Made by a program: the position numbers and the translations under genes. Below, piece after piece: positions 1 to 8,200 of a stretch of DNA of 51,066 nucleotides. Every line of letters starts with the position of its first letter. Positions within the stretch are counted from its first letter, which is position 1. The notes below the pieces were generated by a model, which was not told the origin of the DNA, did no database searches, and worked only from the letters and a program-made list of their open reading frames with translations. This stretch comes from CAILUG01 sp038125665 (lineage in GTDB: Bacteria; Pseudomonadota; Gammaproteobacteria; Pseudomonadales; Pseudohongiellaceae): the NCBI GenBank assembly GCA_038125665.1, contig JAYPEI010000015.1, forward strand, positions 1-51,066. Direction: 5' to 3'.

Positions 1-63
1 GCAAGGGACTTAAAATCCCTCGGTAGAAATACCGTGCCGGTTCGATTCCGGCCCCGGGCACCA
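1..63 (+). tRNA. tRNA-Leu(UAA), 5' part outside window
   Basis: This is the 3' portion of a tRNA. The anticodon arm (stem 4-8 with 16-20) has loop 9-15, which carries anticodon TAA at 11-13. A long class-II variable arm follows. The T arm pairs GCCGG (36-40) with CCGGC (48-52) around TTCGATT. The acceptor 3' strand is 53-59, the discriminator base is A60, and an encoded CCA lies at 61-63. The long variable arm and UAA anticodon identify leucine. The D arm and 5' acceptor strand lie before the window. Confidence 0.93.
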
Positions 64-116
64 CATATTCATTGCTTGATATTATCTATCAAATATCCCT
101 TGATTATTACAATGTT

Positions 117-1142
117 CTATGGATAGACATCTAGCCCTTTTCGTTTAAGCCATTCTGATAAAAGGTCAGCTACCTCGATATTGTTAAGATCCATCATGGG
201 TATGTGAGTGTTTCCATATAAGCCAACTTCAGGCAAAACTAATACCTCAGCATCACCCCCATTCTCATTAATGATGCGAGCAAAATTTCTGGCACGTTCA
301 AGTCGCGGTTCCCATTGTGTATCTTGTGTGTTGTCACCAAACACAAGCTGTATAGGGATTTCAGTAAGACGATTAAATTCATCAAGGGGAACAACATAAG
401 GCCCAAAAGGTGAGTCCTTATCAGTTATATAACCATTTTCAATTGGAAATATTAACCCCGGAGTTTCATAGGCAACTATCCCAACAACATTATCACTTTT
501 AAGTCTCGTCATTAATGCCCGCCAACCCCCAGCAGAATTTGTTAATGCAACAGTTGGTCCAATTCTGTCGAAAGCTTTTGAGGCGGCATTTGATTGCAAA
601 AGGGCATTATCTAATGTGTCAAATTCTAAATATCTCCCACGCATTGCCTGATTTAAAGCTTCCTTATCTTCGATTGGAAACTGTATCCCAGGAAACCACT
701 CACCCGGACTTTTGCCAAATCGCCAAGCAATAAAATTACCTTGATCCATAAAAGATGGGCTATAGCTATGAGATTCACATCCCCAGTTTGCCCTACCTAC
801 ACCAGGACCATCCCATAAATAGATAGGGTAACCCCTTCGAAGGAAAATAGTCTGAAAACCTTCCCCCCCATCCCAACGATTTTGCCATACACTAACACTA
901 GAACTATGCCACATAAAAAGGGAAACTTTTCTTGGTTTTTTGGGGATCAAATATTCTACATGACCATGATCACAAGAAAGTGATAAGTTTGATCCATTAC
1001 TTATTGTAATTCCTCCTGCTGAAAACGAGCCCATTGCAGATAATTGTATTTGAGTAGAATCTCCATTTTTCGAACATGAGGCCAAAATTAGTAAAAGAAT
1101 ATTTGTGAAAAAATAGTTAAAAATTCTTGTCAAACTCTTCAT
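117..1142 (-). CDS. Alpha/beta-hydrolase lipoprotein (putative esterase)
   Basis: This is a predicted envelope-anchored alpha/beta-fold hydrolase. I start it at the ATG at 1142, because the reading frame is open to 1253 but only the 1142 or 1151 ATG puts a normal lipoprotein signal at the N-terminus (lipobox LASC, Cys about residue 23). The nucleophile elbow reads TNSAGG (Ser about 203), a GxSxG-like variant. A late NTHIPMMD motif supplies the likely catalytic His (about 313), and a GDNTQDTQ turn before it is in the place of the acid loop. The substrate is unknown. It is the last minus-strand gene of the exported block and sits about 146 bases after the CxxC-repeat protein. It could be a hydrolase acting on products of the neighbouring oxidoreductases, which is inference. 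Confidence 0.7.
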   Translation of the reverse strand: MKSLTRIFNYFFTNILLLILASCSKNGDSTQIQLSAMGSFSAGGITISNGSNLSLSCDHGHVEYLIPKKPRKVSLFMWHSSSVSVWQNRWDGGEGFQTIFLRRGYPIYLWDGPGVGRANWGCESHSYSPSFMDQGNFIAWRFGKSPGEWFPGIQFPIEDKEALNQAMRGRYLEFDTLDNALLQSNAASKAFDRIGPTVALTNSAGGWRALMTRLKSDNVVGIVAYETPGLIFPIENGYITDKDSPFGPYVVPLDEFNRLTEIPIQLVFGDNTQDTQWEPRLERARNFARIINENGGDAEVLVLPEVGLYGNTHIPMMDLNNIEVADLLSEWLKRKGLDVYP

Positions 1143-1288
1143 AAAATTCATAAATTCGATTTGATACCATTTGAATTGAATGTTACATCCTAGTGTGTCA
1201 GAGACTTGAAGAAGATAGTTTGTAGCTGTATGGGAAATGACTGTTAGTATCAATTGTCAAATACTTAGTTTAAATTGTCATTAACAAT

Positions 1289-2119
1289 TTATCTAATTGG
1301 GCCGAGCAAAGTCATTCTAATAGGTGTGGTTCCTGGCAGCTCAAAACTTGGAACTACATTTAACACAAGCTCATTTCGAGTAATCACAGCATCAACAACG
1401 TTACTGTGAGGTCCATGTTCAGCAAGACGAATACCATTATCCTCATGCACTATTTCGAAATGAAAGTTTGTATCTGACCATGAAATCTTTTCTAGGGGAG
1501 CAAATGCGGCGACCCTATCACAGGGGCCACATACAAGACCTCTGAGTCCCTTTTTATGAGACTTGAAAGTAAATATCTGCTTCCCCGGTCCAACTCCCCA
1601 CAACCAACTGCCAAGAATATTTTCAGTTTTAATTTGCTCTGGTTGCCCAGCCAAGAGATGAGGAACGCTACCAGGTGGCCCTGGAATCACTGGTAATTTA
1701 TCCAGAGTAGGTTCCACTGGTTCACGTTCATAATAGACAATAACTTTAAAACTATCTTGTCTTACATGTTCAACTTTTAAAAATTTACCATCACGTCTAG
1801 CTACAACCTTTTCGATATATCCTTCGTTTTGAAATTGGTTTTCATCATTATTGTGATAAATCGAAAAATAAATTGCTTCTTCAGTTAGCCGACCATCATC
1901 GATAAAAGAAATCGTATCAGTGTTTTCACATGGTCCACAGTAAGTGCCACTAACTTCGCCATCACGAATTACTATATAAAATATTTTTTTAACACCATCT
2001 ATATAAGCAACCCAACCACCGAAGTATTGAGTTTTATCGAAATTAGTTTGTGCAAAGACATTAATACTAAAGACAAACAATACAATAAATGTAAATAAAC
2101 TACTTATTAATCGAGTCAT
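1289..2119 (-). CDS. Secreted two-repeat CxxC protein (paralogue of 22634-23446)
   Basis: I do not recognise this family. The 276-aa protein has a clear Sec signal ending FAQ (about residue 24). The mature part contains two similar units of roughly 100 residues. Each has a GW or GSWLWG start, an I(F)x(I/F) strand, then G-x-x-CGPC followed about 20 residues later by an F-x-(I/F)-x-H strand. CGPC occurs at about residues 60 and 200. The CGPC spacing equals the thioredoxin active site, but no thioredoxin fold signature surrounds it, so metal or cofactor binding or a disulfide is equally possible. It lies 49 bases downstream of the 466-aa secreted protein on the same strand. Both genes have paralogues together again at 21265-23446, which implies joint function. 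Confidence 0.75.
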   Translation of the reverse strand: MTRLISSLFTFIVLFVFSINVFAQTNFDKTQYFGGWVAYIDGVKKIFYIVIRDGEVSGTYCGPCENTDTISFIDDGRLTEEAIYFSIYHNNDENQFQNEGYIEKVVARRDGKFLKVEHVRQDSFKVIVYYEREPVEPTLDKLPVIPGPPGSVPHLLAGQPEQIKTENILGSWLWGVGPGKQIFTFKSHKKGLRGLVCGPCDRVAAFAPLEKISWSDTNFHFEIVHEDNGIRLAEHGPHSNVVDAVITRNELVLNVVPSFELPGTTPIRMTLLGPIR

Positions 2120-2168
2120 ATATTTTAATTTTAGAGTAAATTTTCACAAATATGATAATTCTATGTCG

Positions 2169-3569
2169 TTATTCAAAACTAAAAATATCATCCTCGTTTT
2201 TTCTCTCCATGCCTTGCTCAGAATATTTTTCCCAGTTTCTTGCCCAAGGACGCCCATATATATCAGGGATCTCATACTGAATAACATCGCCAGGTGAAAC
2301 AACTGTAGAAACACCTTCAATTGGGAATATAGATTGAACACATTCGATATAAGTTTGGGGTTCACCCTCATCAAAGTCACTCAATTTTTTAATATTTCTA
2401 ATTACTCTGACAGGCTCAACAAGTGCCTCATTATCATAAAAAATTGCTTCTTGATTAATTCCGATGAAATTTCCTTCCTCATCCCTGTTAGGTGAATAGA
2501 TTTCTATAGTTTGCATTTCATTAGAAAACTCAAACGCTGCATGGCTAGTCCATCCTTGTATGTTTGATGTCCAAGTTATAAGAACATCACCATCCCAAAA
2601 GCCTATTGTTTCTCCATACCATCTTGGCACATCTGCTCCAAGACGAGGTACCTTTCCGTCTTCATTGAATTGACGTCCAATGTGAATATTCGTAATAAAA
2701 TTTCTTGCAACACCACCTAGAATTTGAACTAGTTTTGGGGTGACCATTATTGACTGTTCCCAAAGTGCGGACTCATGCCAACGTCTGAGAAATCCTTCGG
2801 GCCAACAATATTGTGAAGGCCAGTGAGGGTTGTTGGTGTGACCGTGGTGGAAAGCCTCCTGAACCATGCGGGTTTGATATTCAGGAGTTAACAAAGAGAG
2901 AATGGTAGGTATTTGGACATGGCGCATTCGAAGCCAATATTGATTCTCAGCGCGGGCAGGGTGTTGATAGCGTCCAGTCCACTCTCCTGGAATAGAGGAG
3001 TAGGTATGTTGTGTTGGTCCACCTCTATTTTTAGTTTCATTTAACAAGGCAATATAGTGTTCCTTTGCTGTTTTGAAAGGATAGGGGCTTACTATTGCTT
3101 CTCTCGGGTAGTCTCTATCACAGTAACCCCATGGTCCGGAATCTGGTGGGTTGTCTCCAATAAGTTGATCAGCGCCTCGAAGATCTTCAAGTGCTGCTGA
3201 GCTGTTGCAACGAAAATATCGTGGATCGGACCAGAGCTCACGGTCCCTATAAAAGTCTTTGGTCGTGAATAAATCAACTGCTAGTGGGGTTACGCCTTGA
3301 GGTGTTTTTCCATTTCTAGCAGAACCTACAAATCCTGACTCAGGATCTCGTCTTGGATCAAAGGGAATCATAGTTCGATAGGCAGGATTACCTACCGCAA
3401 TCCGTGTAGTTGCACCAGACATGTGGTAATCGTTCAAGTCGGCACTTAGTGGCCAAGCTCTGCCTACGCTCTTGAAATCAATTTTTGCCACTGTCTGTGC
3501 TGAGGTTGAGTTGGTTAAGTGAAATAATATCCAAAAAATGACTGAAATTATCCTGAGAGGTTTTGTCAT
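2169..3569 (-). CDS. Secreted protein distantly related to the PDLxGVW family (paralogue of 21265-22644)
   Basis: This is a 466-aa exported protein of unknown function, with a Sec signal ending TSAQ (about residue 25). The ATG at 3569 has a good ribosome site (GAGGAAA, 8 bases upstream). Conserved blocks shared with the 474-aa paralogue include DLFTTKDFY, WSDPRYFRCNS, WGYCDRDYPRE, YCWPEGF and PRWYGET. The C-terminal half has GFWDGDVLITWTSNIQGW followed by a region like WEGDTLVVE...TGL in the smaller proteins at 16171 and 17038, so I infer a shared beta-rich domain. Four or more conserved Cys suggest disulfides in the periplasm. It is followed by the CxxC-repeat gene. No catalytic motif is recognisable. 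Confidence 0.75.
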   Translation of the reverse strand: MTKPLRIISVIFWILFHLTNSTSAQTVAKIDFKSVGRAWPLSADLNDYHMSGATTRIAVGNPAYRTMIPFDPRRDPESGFVGSARNGKTPQGVTPLAVDLFTTKDFYRDRELWSDPRYFRCNSSAALEDLRGADQLIGDNPPDSGPWGYCDRDYPREAIVSPYPFKTAKEHYIALLNETKNRGGPTQHTYSSIPGEWTGRYQHPARAENQYWLRMRHVQIPTILSLLTPEYQTRMVQEAFHHGHTNNPHWPSQYCWPEGFLRRWHESALWEQSIMVTPKLVQILGGVARNFITNIHIGRQFNEDGKVPRLGADVPRWYGETIGFWDGDVLITWTSNIQGWTSHAAFEFSNEMQTIEIYSPNRDEEGNFIGINQEAIFYDNEALVEPVRVIRNIKKLSDFDEGEPQTYIECVQSIFPIEGVSTVVSPGDVIQYEIPDIYGRPWARNWEKYSEQGMERKNEDDIFSFE

Positions 3570-3710
3570 TTTTAAATTTCCTCGACCATAAATTGCGTTT
3601 AATTTTTTTGATTTAGTTTTAAGGTAATCCGAAACTAATTATAAGGTCACAATTTTTTATATACTTTGTAAAACAAATAGTTTTCCGATAGATATCAATC
3701 ATAAGATTAA

Positions 3711-4706
3711 CTAGTACAAAGCAAGGGGGCGGAGTGGTGACCCGGTGGCACCTTTGTAACGAATAGGTGTAGCTATAAATAGGAATTCATAAATTTTTTT
3801 CTGAACAAGTTCCTCAAAATAGAGATTTTCTATATTGAAAACTCCATTCTTTGTCATAAGCTCTTGGTGAACTGGTCCAAAGAGCTCTGGGTCAGGATTT
3901 GCTGAAATTTCTGTAGAGTAGGTGTCTGCTCCTGTAACTGTAATTTGATGATTCACCATCCATCGTGCAACCTCTAGGCCTATGCCAGGTGCTGGCCCGT
4001 TATACGTTGTTTTATCACTGTACCATAACGGTCCGTAACCTGTACGAAATAGGACTGCGTCACCAGGTTGTATATCTGATTCACTTAATCCCTGTTTAGC
4101 CATTGCGCCTAATACATCGTTAACTGTAATTTCATAATTTGGTGAGAGTTGTGTAACATCTTTATAACTTGCTATATCAATGAGTACACCATGGGTAATG
4201 ATTGGTTTAATCTTTTCAATGCCAAGCTCTCTCAACCCACCTTGTGAATAAATCTCAGACCCTGTGAATCCATTATAAAAGACACGTTGTACTGATCCGT
4301 CTGACATTACCATCTCTGCACCAATATGTCCTAGGCCATCAAATTGGGTGCCTACCTGTCCAATTTCTGCAGCAACAAATTCATCATTTCCTATGTTTCC
4401 ATTAGCACCCCGAGCGTAAACTTCTGGCACTAACTTCAATGTGAATGTACGTGAACCTAGTATTGGCATGTCACTAGAGTAGATGTGACCAAGTTCCACT
4501 AACTGACCCTTTTCAACGATAGAAAGTGACTGCAAAATTTTCTCTGGTGTTATTCGATTTGAGGCACCGGACTGATCTTCAGAGCCCCACTCGGTTGGCC
4601 AAAATGGTCCTGATTCACGAGTTTGAGCTTTAGCTGGAACAACTGTGAAAAGTATGATGGTTGCAAGTACTCCAGAGGATAATAACTTTATTTTTAAGGG
4701 TGACAT
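3711..4706 (-). CDS. Exported cyclase-family (kynurenine formamidase-like) hydrolase
   Basis: This is a member of the cyclase family (PF04199-type), metal-dependent hydrolases that open or close amides, esters or lactones. Diagnostic parts are WGSEDQSGASNRITPE near residue 40 and the metal-site motif GTQFDGLGH (Thr120, Gln121, Asp123, His127), a common variant of GTHxDxPxH. A conserved GDAVLFRTG segment occurs later. Unusually for the best-known members, it has a Sec signal (residues 1-28, ending AKAQ), so it should act in the periplasm. The ATG is preceded by GAGGAAAG. It sits 27 bases downstream of the PQQ alcohol dehydrogenase and is probably in the same transcript. A role in hydrolysing a lactone, ester or amide produced by the oxidoreductase is inference. 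Confidence 0.85.
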   Translation of the reverse strand: MSPLKIKLLSSGVLATIILFTVVPAKAQTRESGPFWPTEWGSEDQSGASNRITPEKILQSLSIVEKGQLVELGHIYSSDMPILGSRTFTLKLVPEVYARGANGNIGNDEFVAAEIGQVGTQFDGLGHIGAEMVMSDGSVQRVFYNGFTGSEIYSQGGLRELGIEKIKPIITHGVLIDIASYKDVTQLSPNYEITVNDVLGAMAKQGLSESDIQPGDAVLFRTGYGPLWYSDKTTYNGPAPGIGLEVARWMVNHQITVTGADTYSTEISANPDPELFGPVHQELMTKNGVFNIENLYFEELVQKKIYEFLFIATPIRYKGATGSPLRPLALY

Positions 4707-4733
4707 TGTAAACTTTCCTCACCGAGAGAGATT

Positions 4734-6374
4734 TTATTTTTTAAGTCCATACACAAACAGACTATTTCCCATGGCAGTCGCAATTCTCTGTTGGTTATTA
4801 TGGAGAAAAGTAATGGGTCCGTTATTACCTTGTCCTCCTAAACGTTGATGCCATAGAATTTCTCCTGTTTTTGCGTTTAGTGCGAAGAAAAGTCCTTCAC
4901 GATTGCCACTGAATAAAAGATTTCCCGCAGTAGTTAAGATGCCACTATGCCCTATATCATTCATAGGATAGCGCCATACTTGTTCGCCTGATTTTGGGTC
5001 GAGCGCCAAAATTGCACCGTTACCTACTTCACTTGTCCAAGTGTTTATAGGCTGATTCCCAAATGCGGGTAAATTGGCGGCACCTGGTATCGGTCCTCCT
5101 AATGCTCCTCCACCGAAAATTCTTCCTGGTACGTATGTAATATCCTGTGGGATAAATATAGAACCATAGTTTTCCCAGGCTGTTACATAAAAAAGTTCAG
5201 TCTGTGGACTGTAGGAGGGTGAGTACCAATTAGTTCCTCCTTGAACTCCAGGGAAAGTAACTTTCTCAGGTCCCTGTGGAGTTTCAATCGGACGACCAGT
5301 TTCATCTAAACCACTGGCCCAGTTTACTTTGACAAATGGGGTGCCTTTTAAAAATTTACCATTCGTGCGGTCCAGTAAATAGTAAAAACCATTGCGGTTG
5401 GCCCAAAGCATATACTTACCGCTGCTAAGGTCATTGAGTTGAAAATCGGCTAGTACGGGTATCTGAATTGAATCATAGTCATAGTCATCGTTTGGCGTAA
5501 ATTGAAAATGCCAAACTAGCTCACCCGTGTCAGGATTTAATGCGACGACAGAATCTGAGTACAGGTTGTCCCCAGGACGCTGTTCTGGATTCCAGTCAGG
5601 CCCAGGATTCCCGACGCCCCAATAAGTCAGGTTGAGTGTGGGATCATAAGAACCAGTCAGCCATATAGAAGCCCCACCATGTTCCCAGCTCCCACTGTCC
5701 CAGCTCTCATGGCCAGGTTCACCGGGACCTGGTATCGTATAGAAACGCCATCGCTCTTCTCCAGTTTCAAGATCAAAAGCAGCGATGAAGCCTCTAATGC
5801 CGTATTCTCCACCGGCTACTCCAACAATGACCTTATCCTTGATAACTAATGGTGCAAGTGTCATAGCGTACCCTAAGGCTGGGTCTGCGACATCAATTTG
5901 CCATTTCAGTACGCCGGTAACTGCATCAAGCGATAGAAGTTTTGCATCGATGGTGGCCATGTATAGAGAATCATTGGCTATAGCGAGTCCTCGATTTACT
6001 CTACCGCAGCAAGGTCGAGCGTCTATACTTGGGTCATGTTGGTAACGCCAGAAAGTACGCCCGGTCTCCGCATCAAGTGCATACACAGTGTTTGGTGCTT
6101 CTGTGAGATAGATAATACTGTCCACAACCAAGGGTGTAGCCTCAAAGGCTTCAAGAGATTGTGCTTGAAAAACCCATTTAAGCTCGAGTTTAGATACATT
6201 CCCTGTATCTACTTCATCTAGTGTGGAGTAACGTTGACTCTTATAGGTTCCAGAGTAAGTCAACCAATTTCCAGGATTTTCACCAGCAGAATCTAGCTGG
6301 CTTTGAGTAACTTGCCCAAAACATTTGATTGAAAACAGAAGGCTTGAACAAGTTATAAGAAAAATTTTTTTCAT
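4734..6374 (-). CDS. PQQ-dependent alcohol dehydrogenase, methanol/ethanol family, with lanthanide-type Asp
   Basis: This is a periplasmic quinoprotein alcohol dehydrogenase of 546 aa with a Sec signal ending CFGQ. Its beta-propeller W motifs read like ALDAETGRTFW and ALNPDTGELVWHF. It has the vicinal disulfide Cys122-Cys123 (RPCCGRVNRG), which stacks on PQQ in this family. It also has metal ligands Glu190 (GGEYGIRG) and Asn256 (GVGNPGPDW), and Asp299 as catalytic base in DDYDYD. The residue two positions on, Asp301, is the extra carboxylate that marks lanthanide-using XoxF/PedH enzymes; Ca-dependent MxaF/ExaA carry a small residue there. The start codon overlaps the stop of the diheme cytochrome gene by 4 bases (ATGA), which suggests translational coupling and that cytochrome as electron acceptor. 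The alcohol substrate is unknown. Confidence 0.9.
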   Translation of the reverse strand: MKKIFLITCSSLLFSIKCFGQVTQSQLDSAGENPGNWLTYSGTYKSQRYSTLDEVDTGNVSKLELKWVFQAQSLEAFEATPLVVDSIIYLTEAPNTVYALDAETGRTFWRYQHDPSIDARPCCGRVNRGLAIANDSLYMATIDAKLLSLDAVTGVLKWQIDVADPALGYAMTLAPLVIKDKVIVGVAGGEYGIRGFIAAFDLETGEERWRFYTIPGPGEPGHESWDSGSWEHGGASIWLTGSYDPTLNLTYWGVGNPGPDWNPEQRPGDNLYSDSVVALNPDTGELVWHFQFTPNDDYDYDSIQIPVLADFQLNDLSSGKYMLWANRNGFYYLLDRTNGKFLKGTPFVKVNWASGLDETGRPIETPQGPEKVTFPGVQGGTNWYSPSYSPQTELFYVTAWENYGSIFIPQDITYVPGRIFGGGALGGPIPGAANLPAFGNQPINTWTSEVGNGAILALDPKSGEQVWRYPMNDIGHSGILTTAGNLLFSGNREGLFFALNAKTGEILWHQRLGGQGNNGPITFLHNNQQRIATAMGNSLFVYGLKK

Positions 6375-7195
6375 GGAGTCAAGCCCTCAAACACTGGTCC
6401 CTTCAGTGAAAGAAGATACGCTAGTAAATCTGCGTGTTCTTGCTCTGAGAGTAGGGTGCCGTAATTAGGCATAGAAGATGTCTTGTTAATTTCAATAGAA
6501 AGTAATTGAGTTTTATCTAGACTAAGTAAATTGCCCTCTCTGGTAATTAACTGCACAGAGTAGGTGTCTTCGTTAAGACGTCTGCCACGGATCAATTCAC
6601 CTGAGTTTGTTTCTAAAACTAATTCCCGATTTATGGGCAACATTCCCTCTGATGAGTCCTGCATTGCTCTCCTTAAAGCGGCTGCTGTTCTTGTAATTCC
6701 TATTTTTCCAAGATGAGGGGCATATTTTGGACCGCCCAATCCGGTGTTGTGACAGGATAGGCATTCACCCTTTCCATTAAATAATTCTTTTCCTGTGGAA
6801 GGATCACCAAGAACCTCACCGCTACCGTTAAAGTTAGTGATATTACGAACGTACGCTACTAGTGCAGTAAGCTCAGCGTCTGCATATCCCGTTGAAGCCA
6901 TCGCTGTACCCTCGATACCATCACGTATGACCCTCATTAGATCTCTGTCAGATGAGGCATTTCGAAAAGTTCCTGAACGTAGATTAGCTCGAGGCATCAA
7001 GTCTCCATCAGCCCCATGACATACAACACAGCGTCCTGCAAAAAGTTGTGCGCCATATGCAATGTCTGCGACATCATATTGTCCAGCGTGTTGTTGGGCA
7101 CTCAATTGGATAGGTAAAAATGCTAACAAGGCTTTGAAAAAAAAGATCATCCATTTGGATCCAATAGCTGAAAGGGCATTATTAATTTTTAGCAT
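6371..7195 (-). CDS. Diheme c-type cytochrome, partner of the PQQ alcohol dehydrogenase
   Basis: This is a periplasmic cytochrome c with two heme-binding sites: CVVCH about residue 57 and CLSCH about residue 146. It begins with a long Sec signal ending LSAQ. The first heme domain has the HGADGDLMPRANL pattern and possible Met ligands downstream. The region after the second heme (RGRRLNEDTYSVQL through SLDKTQL and MPNYG) matches a c-type heme-domain subtype often paired with PQQ enzymes. A GTG at 7198 overlaps the aldolase stop (TAGTGATG), and the adjacent ATG at 7195 is an equally good start, used here. Its 3' end overlaps the dehydrogenase start by 4 bases. The role as electron acceptor from PQQ is inferred from this coupling. 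Confidence 0.88.
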   Translation of the reverse strand: MLKINNALSAIGSKWMIFFFKALLAFLPIQLSAQQHAGQYDVADIAYGAQLFAGRCVVCHGADGDLMPRANLRSGTFRNASSDRDLMRVIRDGIEGTAMASTGYADAELTALVAYVRNITNFNGSGEVLGDPSTGKELFNGKGECLSCHNTGLGGPKYAPHLGKIGITRTAAALRRAMQDSSEGMLPINRELVLETNSGELIRGRRLNEDTYSVQLITREGNLLSLDKTQLLSIEINKTSSMPNYGTLLSEQEHADLLAYLLSLKGPVFEGLTP

Positions 7196-7197
7196 CA

Positions 7198-8070
7198 CTA
7201 ATCATCCTTTCCTTCTATTGGTGCTATCCCTCTTGGTAAACCCGTGTCAGCTGAACTCTGGAGAATTTGCTGTATCCCCATCTTGAGTAGGCTCGTGTCG
7301 GATGGGGCCTGAAAGAACATATAGCCATCCCTTACTCCTTTCCAAGCAGAAGGGCCTGCGAGATATTTTTTTGCACCAAGAGTGGCATACTTAATTTGAT
7401 CAACTATTTCTTCATATTCTGGATCACCCTGTTTATATCCGGAGAAACTTCCGATATCGGAGCTTGCAGCGAAAACAATATCAACATCCTTAACTTTGGC
7501 AATTTCCTTAGCTATTGAGGCGCCATCTGGGTTCTCGATCATTGCTACAATCATGATGTTTTCATTAGCTAGCTCTCGATAATTACTGCCCCAAATTGCT
7601 CCATATTGACCACCACCCTGGCTTCTTTTCCCTAGAGGTGGGTACTTGGCAAACTTAATTGCGTTTTCAATTTTTTCTACACTGTCAACCAATGGCACGA
7701 TTACTCCCAACGCACCAATATCAGTTGCTTTTTGGATATCACCCTCGGAATCTGAGGGTACGCGTATAAAAGGTATGGCAGGTCCAGGACATGCCCTAAT
7801 CATTGCTGCCACTTGGGAGTAAGTTAAAGGGCTGTGCTGCATCTCTATCCATAAAAAATCAAATCCAGAGTTGGCCATAACGCAATAAGTTTCTATATCA
7901 GCAGATGTAACTGTGCCCCCGACTACTTGTGTTCCAGCTTCAAGCTTGCTTTTAACGGTATTTATATAGGGCTCAGCGGAATAAATGGATGTACTGAAAA
8001 GACAGATTAAAGAAAACAAAAAAGAGGTAAAGCGTATCGTCAACCTATTGCGGAGAATTAAAAGAGTCAC
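7198..8070 (-). CDS. Exported HpcH/HpaI aldolase-family protein
   Basis: This resembles the HpcH/HpaI aldolase / citrate lyase beta TIM barrels, which make or break C-C bonds in 2-keto-3-deoxy acid chemistry using a divalent metal. Visible family features are GFDFLWIEMQHSPL, an IPFIRVP strand, GALGVIVPLVDS, KYPPLGKRS with GG following, and AMIENPDG (Glu as metal ligand). It starts at GTG 8070, supported by GAGGG 7 bases upstream. The N-terminus is a signal peptide (about 1-31, ending YSA), which is odd because characterised aldolases of this family are cytoplasmic. Its stop codon overlaps the following cytochrome start. It heads the minus-strand operon aldolase-cytochrome-PQQ dehydrogenase-cyclase. 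Confidence 0.82.
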   Translation of the reverse strand: MTLLILRNRLTIRFTSFLFSLICLFSTSIYSAEPYINTVKSKLEAGTQVVGGTVTSADIETYCVMANSGFDFLWIEMQHSPLTYSQVAAMIRACPGPAIPFIRVPSDSEGDIQKATDIGALGVIVPLVDSVEKIENAIKFAKYPPLGKRSQGGGQYGAIWGSNYRELANENIMIVAMIENPDGASIAKEIAKVKDVDIVFAASSDIGSFSGYKQGDPEYEEIVDQIKYATLGAKKYLAGPSAWKGVRDGYMFFQAPSDTSLLKMGIQQILQSSADTGLPRGIAPIEGKDD

Positions 8071-8200
8071 ATTAAATCCCTCAAAATATAAAAAAATATT
8101 TTTTTAACTTACATTTTTTATCTCATTACTCTAAATTACCTAACTTACAGAATAAAAGCATTATTTTATCTTTCTTCTAAACTAAATTAAGAGTGGAGAA
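8071..8200. promoter_or_regulatory. Divergent promoter region
   Basis: This 130-base, very AT-rich spacer lies between the minus-strand aldolase operon and the plus-strand lactonase gene, so both promoters must lie here or further inside. It contains an A/T palindrome (AAAAAAATATTTTTT, about 8085-8105). I could not pick a convincing -35/-10 pair by eye. Confidence 0.4.

Noticed and set aside
1271..1291. TAAATTGT/ACAATTTA inverted repeat at the end of the 276-aa gene
   Set aside because: Very low GC and no T-run on either strand; not convincing as a terminator.
1289..2119. Calling the CGPC proteins thioredoxins
   Set aside because: CGPC alone is not enough; flanking strands and the cis-Pro of the thioredoxin fold are not seen, and one motif is CFDC in the paralogue.
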